The notes beneath the pieces are model-generated. The model saw only the letters and a list, made by a program, of their open reading frames with translations, did not search any database and was not told where the DNA came from. A DNA stretch of 6,312 bases. It comes from Bacteroidales bacterium (GTDB lineage: Bacteria > Bacteroidota > Bacteroidia > Bacteroidales > VadinHA17). Both the position numbers and the translations under genes were made by a program. Positions 1 through 5,762 of this stretch are shown in pieces (within the stretch, counting starts at the first letter, position 1; the number at the start of each line of letters is the position of its first letter). The stretch spans positions 1,052,680-1,058,991 of the forward strand of contig CP070687.1 in the NCBI GenBank assembly GCA_020353115.1. Reading direction: 5' to 3'.

Positions 1-537
1 GCCTATATACATGGAGGAATATGTGATAACATGGTTTCAAGGGGAATGACCGGAATTCTATGTGAGACTGTTGACTATATAAAGAGTAAGGGTATTCTGG
101 CAGGATTGGCAGGACACGACCTCAGGGTGATTATGTCGTGTGAGAAGCATTCAGCTAATCTTGACTTCTACATGAAAACCCTGAACAGTGGTAATTACTG
201 GACGGCTGGCCCAAAACTTATTACAGATTCCAAATGGAAACCTGATCCGAACACTATTGTTGAACCGGAATTTGGGAAGGACGAGCATGATAACATCTGG
301 TCAATTACGCCCCAGCAGACGGTTGAATTCATGAAAGAGGTGGAAAAGCCCTGGATATCTTACAAAGTTTTGGGTGCAGGTGCCATACATCCGGAAGAGG
401 GATTCAGGTATGTCTTTAAGAACGGTGCAGATTTTGCATGCGTTGGTATGTTCGATTTCCAGGTGGTTGAGAATGCCAATATTGCTGTAAAACTCCTGAA
501 GGAAGAGTTATCGCGTGTCAGGCCATGGCGTTCATAA
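1..537 (+). CDS. Uncharacterised TIM-barrel-like protein, C-terminal part (5' end outside window)
   Basis: The reading frame is open from the first base, so the gene begins upstream. An in-frame ATG at 31 is preceded by ten sense codons (AYIHGGICDN) that read as normal protein, so I treat that Met as internal. It ends with TAA at 535-537, leaving 178 visible residues. The spacing of strands and helices looks like the second half of a TIM barrel: a strand with GILAGLAGHDL, then a MKTLNSGNYW segment, then the final strands with WISYKVLGAGAIHPEEG and GADFACVGMFDFQVVENAN near the C terminus. From memory, this ending occurs in a conserved family of bacterial proteins (Bacteroidota, Planctomycetota), some with Tat signals, that are annotated only as hypothetical or TIM-barrel proteins. 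The His, Glu and Cys residues could bind metal or substrate, but no catalytic set is identifiable, so I assign no reaction. The family resemblance is moderately secure; the function is unknown. Confidence 0.75.
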   Translation, partial: AYIHGGICDNMVSRGMTGILCETVDYIKSKGILAGLAGHDLRVIMSCEKHSANLDFYMKTLNSGNYWTAGPKLITDSKWKPDPNTIVEPEFGKDEHDNIWSITPQQTVEFMKEVEKPWISYKVLGAGAIHPEEGFRYVFKNGADFACVGMFDFQVVENANIAVKLLKEELSRVRPWRS

Positions 538-561
538 AAGTTAACCAGTGAAGATTCCGGT

Positions 562-588
562 AACTCTGAGCCGTCAATTCAGGGTTTT
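562..588 (+). terminator. Probable weak intrinsic terminator of the first gene
   Basis: An 8-bp stem pairs 562-569 (AACTCTGA) with 579-586 (TCAGGGTT), including one G-U pair, around a 9-base loop. It ends in a run of four T (585-588), two of which belong to the stem. It lies 24 bases after the stop codon of the gene ending at 537, the expected place for its terminator. The short T run makes it weaker than the other two terminators in the window. Confidence 0.45.
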
Positions 589-738
589 ACAGTAGTTGTT
601 CCCCCGATAAGTAGAGCCATTTCATTAAACCTGAACCGGTCTAATTCTATTATTGTAATATAAATGCTCATACCAACAAGAATTCTTGTAATGGAAGGTT
701 GACTCACTTTTGCAATCTTCAGTGAACTATGTTTACCG

Positions 739-762
739 AACCTCTTTATCCGTAAAGGGGTT
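739..762. repeat. Hairpin with a UCCG loop
   Basis: Bases 739-748 (AACCTCTTTA) pair with 753-762 (TAAAGGGGTT) over 10 bp with one G-U pair, closing a four-base TCCG loop. As plus-strand RNA the loop fits the stable UNCG class, although the closing pair is A-U rather than the favoured C-G. No T run follows on either strand, so it is not a standard intrinsic terminator. It may be a 3' structure that protects or terminates read-through RNA from the first gene; no role is shown. Confidence 0.35.
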
Positions 763-794
763 AGTATTCTATTAAGTGCAGTATTGACCAGGAT

Positions 795-828
795 AAAAAA
801 ACCCTCCTGCGCCGAGGCTACGGAGGGT
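795..828 (-). terminator. Strong intrinsic terminator of the tRNA-Ala gene
   Basis: Read on the minus strand, ACCCTCC (828-822) pairs perfectly with GGAGGGT (807-801). The intervening 14 bases include GCCTCGGC, and a run of six T follows (800-795). It begins five bases after the tRNA 3' end. The T run is only on the minus-strand side, so it terminates the tRNA transcript and not plus-strand RNA. The hairpin also resembles a widespread dispersed palindromic repeat (see findings). Confidence 0.85.
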
Positions 829-832
829 AAAT

Positions 833-907
<75 letters not shown>

Positions 908-921
908 ATTTTAACAGTTTG

Positions 922-929
922 CAAATTTA
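922..929 (-). promoter_or_regulatory. Bacteroidota-type -7 box for tRNA-Ala
   Basis: The minus strand reads TAAATTTG here, an exact match to the primary-sigma -7 consensus TAnnTTTG of Bacteroidota. It ends 14 bases before the tRNA 5' end, which would place the transcript start a few bases upstream of the mature tRNA. No clear TTTG -33 element is present about 20 bases upstream; that region is a run of T instead. Confidence 0.55.
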
Positions 930-1023
930 AGAAAAAAAATCTGATCTTTTGAGGAGTATAGTGAATTCCGTACAAATGTCTGTTTTAGGTACAATTTTTG
1001 CAGCTTATCATTAGGGAGAAGAG

Positions 1024-1070
1024 AATGATTACCTTTAAAAACTGATTCGGATCAAAACCGGGTAATCGTT
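1024..1070. repeat. Two-part inverted repeat in the tRNA-tonB divergent gap
   Basis: Outer arms 1024-1033 (AATGATTACC) and 1061-1070 (GGTAATCGTT) pair over 10 bp with one G-U. Inside them TGAT (1043-1046) pairs with ATCA (1051-1054) around TCGG. It lies upstream of both the tRNA promoter box and the probable promoter of the TonB gene, so it would not be in either transcript if those promoters are right. It could be a protein-binding dyad or a fossil repeat; no function is shown. Confidence 0.3.
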
Positions 1071-1111
1071 TATTAAAAAGTGGTGTTTTAAACCATTCTT
1101 TGTCCGTTTGG

Positions 1112-1143
1112 TTTGAATTTATTTTAAATAATACGTATTTTTA
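1112..1143 (+). promoter_or_regulatory. Probable promoter of the TonB-family gene
   Basis: A TTTG at 1112-1115 is followed after 20 bases by TATTTTTA (1136-1143), which differs from the Bacteroidota -7 consensus TAnnTTTG only at the last base. Spacing and element types fit the -33/-7 promoters of this phylum. The start would fall around 1150, giving a very short leader before the ATG at 1164. The AT-rich context makes chance matches easy. Confidence 0.38.
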
Positions 1144-1163
1144 GTCGCTTAAACGTAAAAAAG

Positions 1164-1850
1164 ATGGAACTAAAGAAAACAGACAAGGCTGACCTAGAGA
1201 AAAGAAAGGGAATCTTCTTTCAATTGGGTCTGGTTATCGTGTTATCTCTTGTGCTGATAGCCTTTGAATGGACCAGTACCGGCTTAAGTAAAAACGAATT
1301 CGATACCGGAGCTGCCGAAAACGTTGAGGAAGAAATTATTCCGATAACCCGTCAGGAACAACCTGAACCTGAAAAACCACCTGAGCCGCCTAAAGTAACA
1401 GAAATTCTCAACATTGTTGAAGATGATGTGGTTATTGAGGATGAACTTATCCTGGAAGACACAGAAATTGACATGGAAACAGAAGTTGAAGTCATTGAAT
1501 TTGAAGTGGAGGAAGAAGAGGCAGAGGAAGCCGAGATCTTCTTTATTGTTGAAGATATGCCGAGTTTCCAGGGTAAAGGACAGGAGGGTTTCAGGGAGTG
1601 GATCGCAAAAAATCTGAGGTATCCTGAGATTGCTGCTGAAAACGGAATCAGTGGAAGGGTTTTTGTCCAGTTTGTCGTAGAACCGGATGGAAGTGTTAAT
1701 AAAGTTGAAGTTATTCGTGGAGTGGATCCAGCCCTTGATAAGGAAGCCATCCGTGTAGTATCTTCATCTCCCAAATGGGAACCCGGAAAACAAAGAGGTA
1801 AACCGGTAAGAGTCTCCTATACCTTCCCGATTGTTTTCGTGCTTCAGTAA
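1164..1850 (+). CDS. Energy transducer TonB family protein
   Basis: This 228-residue inner-membrane protein should couple the proton-motive force, through ExbB/ExbD, to TonB-dependent outer-membrane transporters. A short Lys/Asp-rich cytoplasmic end precedes one membrane helix at about 17-35 (GIFFQLGLVIVLSLVLIAF). Then comes a short Pro/Glu stretch (66-76, PEPEKPPEPPK) and a strongly acidic linker of alternating Val/Ile and Glu/Asp at about 80-131. The C-terminal TonB domain spans about 140-228, with the YP motif at 153-154, GRVFVQFVVEPDGSV at 164-178 and the late WEPGKQRGKPVRVSYTFPI region. The N-terminal pattern is typical of Bacteroidota TonB paralogues, so I do not call it the housekeeping tonB. 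The ATG sits behind A-rich sequence and directly precedes the expected N terminus. A promoter lies upstream and a terminator 24 bases downstream, suggesting one-gene transcription; exbB and exbD are not nearby. Confidence 0.93.
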   Translation: MELKKTDKADLEKRKGIFFQLGLVIVLSLVLIAFEWTSTGLSKNEFDTGAAENVEEEIIPITRQEQPEPEKPPEPPKVTEILNIVEDDVVIEDELILEDTEIDMETEVEVIEFEVEEEEAEEAEIFFIVEDMPSFQGKGQEGFREWIAKNLRYPEIAAENGISGRVFVQFVVEPDGSVNKVEVIRGVDPALDKEAIRVVSSSPKWEPGKQRGKPVRVSYTFPIVFVLQ

Positions 1851-1873
1851 TAAATAAAATTATTTGATATATT

Positions 1874-1900
1874 ACCCTGGTTGAAAAATCAGGGTTTTTT
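1874..1900 (+). terminator. Intrinsic terminator of the TonB-family gene
   Basis: ACCCTG (1874-1879) pairs with CAGGGT (1890-1895), extended inside by a G-U pair, around an A-rich loop, and six T follow from 1895 to 1900. It starts 24 bases after the stop codon, separating this gene from the lipoprotein gene downstream. Confidence 0.82.
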
Positions 1901-1981
1901 ATTTGTTTCATATCCTGATTATGATATTAAACCATTAATCATTAATTTCGTTTCTTTGAAAACAGGTTAAAATCAAGTGCA

Positions 1982-3151
1982 ATGAAAAGGCTATCCTATT
2001 TGTTCATATTAATTCTTGTTCTTTCTGGTTGCGGATCTTCTAAAAAGCAAATGCAGAGGGGAAATTATGATGCAGCCATTGATAAGTCTGTAAAAAAGCT
2101 CCGGAAAGACCCCGGAAGCGAAGATGATATTATGGTCCTGGAACGATCATATCAGATTGCAAATGAACAGGATCTGGAACGTATTAAATTTCTGAAGATG
2201 GATGGTAATCCCAATACCTGGGAAGAGATCCTGAACTATTACGTACGGTTGAAGAATCGACAAACACTTGTCAGGACCGTCCTGCCTTTGCAGCTTAACA
2301 ACAGAACGATTAATTACGATTATATTGATTATGACAGTGAGATCATTGAGGCGAAACATAAAGCCGCTGAATATTTTTTTGCTCATGGTCAGAAACTTAT
2401 GGAGAGTAATACCAAGGAAGCTTATCGCCAGGCACATTATGAATTTCTAAAAGTTAAACAATATTGGGGTGACTATGAAAACATCGACCAGCTGATAGCA
2501 GAAACAAAATATAATGGTATGAGCCAGGTATTGGTAACGGTAGAAAATAGCACACAATTTAATCTTTCCCAGGAGTTTGAAGATGATCTACTCGCCATCA
2601 ACCACCAGAACCTTAACAGTGAATGGGTGGAATATCATACACGGCATTTGGATGAAAATATAGAATATGACTATCTGGTTTATATCAATCTGAAGAATAT
2701 TTCGGTATCTCCGGAATCCATTAAAGATACTGACAGGATTATAAAAAGAGAGGTGGAAGATGGTTTCGAATATGTATTGGATCAGAACGGGAACGTGATG
2801 AAAGATTCTCTTGGGAATGATATCAAACTGAAAAAATATAAGACCCTTACCTGCACAGTTATTGAGAGCCTTCAACAGAAGGCAGTTCGAATCGACGGAG
2901 ATGTTGAAATATTTCAGACCAATCCTCAGAATTTATTAAAGAAGGATCCTATCGGGGCAGAAACCTTATTTGAACATCTTTCGGCACGTGCAATAGGAGA
3001 TCTCGGAGCATTATCAGCCGAAACAATGGAATTGGTTGAAATTGAACCGCTTCCGTTCCCGCCGGATTTCGATATGATCCTGCAATGCAGTGAGACCCTG
3101 AAGCTGGCTATCAGGGACATTCTCAGGAGGAACAGACGGTACATTAACTAA
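1982..3151 (+). CDS. Lipoprotein of unknown function with a TPR-like N-terminal region
   Basis: The 389-residue product begins with a lipoprotein signal peptide: KR, a hydrophobic core (LSYLFILILVL), then the lipobox LSGC with the lipidated Cys at residue 17. Just after it, QMQRGNYDAAIDKSVKKLRKDP (about 24-44, written here only as its helical outline) looks like one tetratricopeptide-type helix pair, and mostly helical sequence continues to about 180. The rest, about 181-330, looks beta-rich (SQVLVTVENS, YDYLVYINLKNI, KYKTLTCTVIES), and the end is basic (LRRNRRYIN). After Cys17 come GSSKKQ with no acidic pair, so the known surface-export signals of Bacteroidota lipoproteins are absent. I infer anchoring to the outer membrane facing the periplasm. 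I do not recognise a named family. It lies 131 bases past the TonB gene behind a terminator, so the two are probably not co-transcribed. A scaffold or assembly role would be a guess. Confidence 0.85.
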   Translation: MKRLSYLFILILVLSGCGSSKKQMQRGNYDAAIDKSVKKLRKDPGSEDDIMVLERSYQIANEQDLERIKFLKMDGNPNTWEEILNYYVRLKNRQTLVRTVLPLQLNNRTINYDYIDYDSEIIEAKHKAAEYFFAHGQKLMESNTKEAYRQAHYEFLKVKQYWGDYENIDQLIAETKYNGMSQVLVTVENSTQFNLSQEFEDDLLAINHQNLNSEWVEYHTRHLDENIEYDYLVYINLKNISVSPESIKDTDRIIKREVEDGFEYVLDQNGNVMKDSLGNDIKLKKYKTLTCTVIESLQQKAVRIDGDVEIFQTNPQNLLKKDPIGAETLFEHLSARAIGDLGALSAETMELVEIEPLPFPPDFDMILQCSETLKLAIRDILRRNRRYIN

Positions 3152-3254
3152 CTCAAGTAGCATTTCCGGTAAACCTTGGAGCTGGATTAACGGACTGTTG
3201 AGTCTTAAGGTTTCTCCTCCTGGTCGCCGCCGGATAAAACCTTTCAGAATTCAT

Positions 3255-3262
3255 TATCTTTG
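3255..3262 (+). promoter_or_regulatory. Bacteroidota-type -7 box, probable hflX promoter
   Basis: TATCTTTG matches the -7 consensus TAnnTTTG exactly and is followed by CAG, a common context in this phylum. No TTTG is found about 20 bases upstream, so the -33 element is missing or degenerate. If used, it gives hflX a leader of nearly 200 bases that contains the whole palindromic element. No better box occurs nearer the gene. Confidence 0.5.
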
Positions 3263-3289
3263 CAGTAAGAGGCTGTAAAAAGTATGGTT

Positions 3290-3416
3290 AACCACCAGGA
3301 ATACTATTCCCACGCGAAGATCACGAAGTGGTAGTCGTCTGATTTTGATTTCTCTGTGAACTGCGTGTTTTCCCCGCCTGAATGACGTAGGCGGGCAGGT
3401 TTGTGTTCTTGTGATT
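3290..3416. repeat. Degenerate nested palindromic element in the hflX leader
   Basis: Outer arms 3290-3298 (AACCACCAG) and 3408-3416 (CTTGTGATT) match in 7 of 9 pairs. Inner arms pair CACGC (3311-3315) with GCGTG (3363-3367) and TCAC (3321-3324) with GTGA (3356-3359). A separate GC-rich hairpin (3373-3395) lies between the inner and outer right arms. The wording of the arms (CACGAAG, TCTGTGAACT, TTGTGTTCTTGTG) recalls dispersed palindromic repeats I associate with environmental Bacteroidota genomes. That family assignment is from memory only. It could be a decayed miniature element or part of a folded leader. Confidence 0.45.
3373..3395. repeat. GC-rich perfect hairpin within the palindromic element
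   Basis: CCCGCCT (3373-3379) pairs perfectly with AGGCGGG (3389-3395) around a 9-base loop, GAATGACGT. It is much richer in G and C than the surrounding sequence. No run of T follows on either strand, so it does not look like an intrinsic terminator. It sits about 70 bases upstream of the hflX start and would be a stable part of the leader RNA. Confidence 0.55.
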
Positions 3417-3466
3417 GATTTCTTTTTATTGGCTTTATACAGCACCAAGTATATGATATAAAAAAT

Positions 3467-4678
3467 ATGCCCGGACCATTTCTAACAATACCGAAACAGG
3501 AATCTGCCGTCCTTATCGGAATTATCACGCAAGATCAGAATGACAGGGAGGTTATTGAATACCTGAATGAACTGGCATTTCTTACTGAGACTGCAGGTGC
3601 AAAACCATTATACACTTTTACACAACGACTCGATTCACCAAATCCAAAGACCTTTGTCGGGACTGGCAAACTCAATGAAATTGAAGAATATGTTAAAAGT
3701 GAAAATATTGATCTTATTATTTTCGATGATGAACTTTCTCCTACCCAACTGCGGAATGTAGAACGGATCTTGAACCGCAGGGTTCTTGACAGGACAAACC
3801 TGATTCTTGATATTTTCGCAAATCGTGCAAAAACATCTCATGCAAAAACTCAGGTTGAATTGGCTCAATATCAATACCTTCTTCCAAGGCTTACACGAAT
3901 GTGGACACACCTTGAACGACAAAGGGGAGGTATCGGTCTGAGAGGGCCTGGTGAAACGGAAATAGAAACCGACAGAAGGATCATACGTGAAAAAATTGCA
4001 CGCTTGAAAAAGCAGCTCGACAAGATTGATAAACAGAAGGCTATTCAAAGAAAAAACAGGGGTAAAATGGTCAGGGTTGCTCTTGTTGGTTATACCAATG
4101 TAGGGAAATCAACCATCATGAACGTACTGGGAAAGACAGACCTGTTTGCTGAAAACAAGCTCTTTGCCACACTTGATACAACGGTACGAAAAGTTATCAT
4201 TGAAAATCTTCCCTTTCTGCTTTCCGATACGGTAGGATTTATCAGGAAACTTCCTCACCACCTTGTTGAATCTTTCAAATCGACACTTGACGAAGTCAGG
4301 GAAGCTGATATTCTCCTGCATGTGGTGGATATTTCACATCCGAATTTTGAAGAGCAGATCAATATAGTTCATCAAACACTCGATGATCTTGGAGCATTAA
4401 ACAAACCGATATTCCTGGTATTTAATAAGATCGATGCTTATCGGTTTACCCAGAAAGAACCCGATGACCTTACTCCGCGAACCAGGGATAATCTAACACT
4501 TGATGAGCTGAAGAATACCTGGATGGCTAAAAACAACGCTTCCAGCATATTTATATCTGCGCTTTACGGATCCAACATTCCTGAATTGAAAGATATTATT
4601 TATCAGAAAGTAAGGGAGATTCATACGAGGCGGTATCCCTATGATGACTTCCTGTATTTAAACAACACAGTTAAATAA
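3467..4678 (+). CDS. hflX: GTPase HflX
   Basis: HflX is a cytoplasmic GTPase that binds the 50S subunit; in E. coli it splits stalled 70S ribosomes during heat and other stress. The 403-residue product has the usual family length and order. The N-terminal nucleotide-binding HflX domain contains FVGTGKLNEI (63-72), then the second conserved segment GGIGLRGPGETEIETDRR (154-171) and a basic helical linker to about 200. The G domain follows: G1 GYTNVGKST (208-216), G2 Thr235 in ATLDTT, G3 DTVG (254-257) followed by FIRKLP, G4 NKID (320-323) and G5 SAL (364-366). All key residues are intact. The ATG at 3467 is the only one between an in-frame stop at 3416-3418 and the conserved region, which fixes the start. 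Its end overlaps the convergent asd gene by 8 bases. The long leader with palindromes suggests possible post-transcriptional control, but this is inference. Confidence 0.97.
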   Translation: MPGPFLTIPKQESAVLIGIITQDQNDREVIEYLNELAFLTETAGAKPLYTFTQRLDSPNPKTFVGTGKLNEIEEYVKSENIDLIIFDDELSPTQLRNVERILNRRVLDRTNLILDIFANRAKTSHAKTQVELAQYQYLLPRLTRMWTHLERQRGGIGLRGPGETEIETDRRIIREKIARLKKQLDKIDKQKAIQRKNRGKMVRVALVGYTNVGKSTIMNVLGKTDLFAENKLFATLDTTVRKVIIENLPFLLSDTVGFIRKLPHHLVESFKSTLDEVREADILLHVVDISHPNFEEQINIVHQTLDDLGALNKPIFLVFNKIDAYRFTQKEPDDLTPRTRDNLTLDELKNTWMAKNNASSIFISALYGSNIPELKDIIYQKVREIHTRRYPYDDFLYLNNTVK

Positions 4679-5660
4679 ACTTATTGGAAAGAAGGTATTC
4701 TGCAATCTGAATGGCATTGGTTGCAGCGCCTTTACGTAGATTATCGGCAACAATCCAGAGGTTTAACGAGTTATTCCCTGAAAGATCCTTCCGGATTCTT
4801 CCGACAAATACAGAATCCTTACCATTGACGGTAATGGGCATCGGGTATCTGTTATCTTCAGGGTTGTCTACTACAGTCACTCCGGGAGAAGCCGCCAATA
4901 TATCGTATATCTCGTCCAGTTCGAAATGTTTACCAAACTCAATATTAACGGCTTCTGAATGACCTCCCGTTACGGGAACCCTGACAGCCGTTGCAGAGAT
5001 GCGGATTGAGGGATCATCAAGTATTTTCTGTGTCTCATGCACCAGTTTCATTTCTTCCTTTGTATATCCGTTATCCAGAAATGAGTCGCAGTGGGGAAGG
5101 CAGTTTTTATCGATGGGATGAGGATAAACCTTATCCGCAGAGATACCACTCCTTTCGTTTTCCATCTGCCTGATTGCCTGGATACCCGTACCCGTGACCG
5201 ACTGATAGGTGGAAACTATGATTCTGTGAATACGAAATCGCTCGTGTAGTGGTGACAGAACCATTACCATCTGTATTGTCGAACAGTTGGGATTGGCAAT
5301 GATCTTGTCCGATCGGGTTAGAATCGCAGCGTTTATTTCCGGAACAACCAATTTGATTTCAGGATGCATCCGCCAGGCTGATGAGTTATCAATAACAATT
5401 GATCCTTTTTCAGTAAATAGTGGTGAATACTTGAGTGATATATCGCTGCCAGCCGACAACAGGGCCAGTTCAGGTTTCTCCTTTAAACTCTCCTCCAATG
5501 TAACAATAGGAACTGGAACGTCATAAAAATGAATTATCGATCCGGATGATTTTTCCGATGCAACAGGAATTAATTTTGAGACAGGAAACTTACGCTCTTC
5601 AAGTATCCGGATCATTGTTTGTCCAACAAGCCCTGTTGCTCCAACAATGGCAACTTTCAT
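4671..5660 (-). CDS. asd: Aspartate-semialdehyde dehydrogenase
   Basis: The enzyme reduces L-aspartyl-4-phosphate with NADPH to L-aspartate 4-semialdehyde, the branch point to lysine/diaminopimelate, threonine, methionine and isoleucine; it acts in the cytoplasm. The 329-residue sequence starts directly with the Rossmann strand and NADP loop MKVAIVGATGLVG (GATGLVG at 7-13), which fixes the start. SSAWR (93-97) fits the phosphate-binding Arg region. The catalytic Cys is residue 126 in NPNCST, followed by TYQSVTGTG (151-159) with Gln153. RVPVTGGHSEAV (227-238) holds substrate-binding Arg227 and general base His234. The C-terminal helix contains GAATNAIQIAE (311-321). All catalytic residues are present, and the length fits the shorter bacterial class of about 330 to 350 residues rather than the E. 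coli type. It is transcribed alone on the minus strand, with a -7 box about 65 bases upstream, and its stop lies inside the end of hflX. Confidence 0.97.
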   Translation of the reverse strand: MKVAIVGATGLVGQTMIRILEERKFPVSKLIPVASEKSSGSIIHFYDVPVPIVTLEESLKEKPELALLSAGSDISLKYSPLFTEKGSIVIDNSSAWRMHPEIKLVVPEINAAILTRSDKIIANPNCSTIQMVMVLSPLHERFRIHRIIVSTYQSVTGTGIQAIRQMENERSGISADKVYPHPIDKNCLPHCDSFLDNGYTKEEMKLVHETQKILDDPSIRISATAVRVPVTGGHSEAVNIEFGKHFELDEIYDILAASPGVTVVDNPEDNRYPMPITVNGKDSVFVGRIRKDLSGNNSLNLWIVADNLRKGAATNAIQIAEYLLSNKFI

Positions 5661-5712
5661 TATTCAGGGATTATTATTAATTTGTAATCGAGATAAACTG
5701 GTTTTGTTCCAT

Positions 5713-5730
5713 TTTTGGGATTCCCCAAAA
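5713..5730. promoter_or_regulatory. Dyad overlapping the asd promoter, possible operator
   Basis: TTTTGGG (5713-5719) and CCCAAAA (5724-5730) are perfect inverted copies separated by ATTC. The dyad overlaps the probable asd -7 box and would cover its transcription start. A symmetric site in that position suits a repressor; alternatively it is a hairpin at the very 5' end of the asd RNA. No regulator is identified. Confidence 0.35.
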
Positions 5731-5733
5731 TTA
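5726..5733 (-). promoter_or_regulatory. Bacteroidota-type -7 box for asd
   Basis: The minus strand reads TAATTTTG, an exact match to TAnnTTTG. It ends 65 bases before the asd start codon, implying a leader of nearly 60 bases. No TTTG -33 element is evident upstream. No equally good box was seen for the divergent gene at 5763. Confidence 0.5.
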
Positions 5734-5762
5734 AAGGTTTTCCCGCATTATTTTACATATCG

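Larger units (their letters stand above)
538..794. other. Intergenic region without a recognisable gene
   Basis: No reading frame here looks like a protein on either strand, and no further RNA gene was recognised. Apart from the weak terminator at its left end, it holds a perfect 14-base palindrome at 676-689 (ACAAGAATTCTTGT) and a longer hairpin at 739-762. It lies between the 3' end of the first gene and the terminator of the oppositely oriented tRNA gene, so it is a convergent gap and needs no promoter. Confidence 0.6.
3152..3466. other. Gap before hflX: promoter box and palindromic elements, no gene
   Basis: This 315-base gap has no convincing coding frame. Its left part has a 7-bp inverted repeat (AAACCTT at 3171-3177, AAGGTTT at 3207-3213) with a 29-base loop and no T run, a poor terminator candidate for the lipoprotein gene. 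CCGGTAAACCTT (3167-3178) recurs in looser form near 3230-3243. The middle has an exact -7 promoter box at 3255-3262. From 3290 to 3416 it is filled by nested inverted repeats, listed separately. The last 50 bases are AT-rich and run into the hflX start without a Shine-Dalgarno sequence. Confidence 0.6.

Noticed and set aside
676..689. Perfect 14-base palindrome ACAAGAATTCTTGT as an operator
   Set aside because: A palindrome of this length is not improbable by chance in a window this size, and it lies in a convergent gap with no promoter nearby.
1352..1774. Open frame on the minus strand rich in Ser and Thr
   Set aside because: It is antisense to the acidic linker of the TonB-family gene; the Ser/Thr richness is simply the reverse reading of Glu and Asp codons. 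It has no start context or protein-like pattern.
1951..1958. TTTCTTTG as a -7 box for the lipoprotein gene
   Set aside because: It has T instead of A at the second base and no TTTG at the right distance upstream; nearby TAATTTCG is no better, so the promoter remains unassigned.
3171..3213. Inverted repeat AAACCTT/AAGGTTT as terminator of the lipoprotein gene
   Set aside because: The stem is only 7 AT-rich pairs with a 29-base loop and no T run, so it is too weak to call.
3373..3395. GC-rich hairpin as an intrinsic terminator
   Set aside because: No run of T follows on either strand, and it lies upstream of hflX rather than directly after a gene.
3254..3528. Short overlapping open frames on the minus strand across the hflX leader
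   Set aside because: They cross the palindromic element, show no protein family character and have no promoter; they are best explained as chance frames in non-coding DNA.
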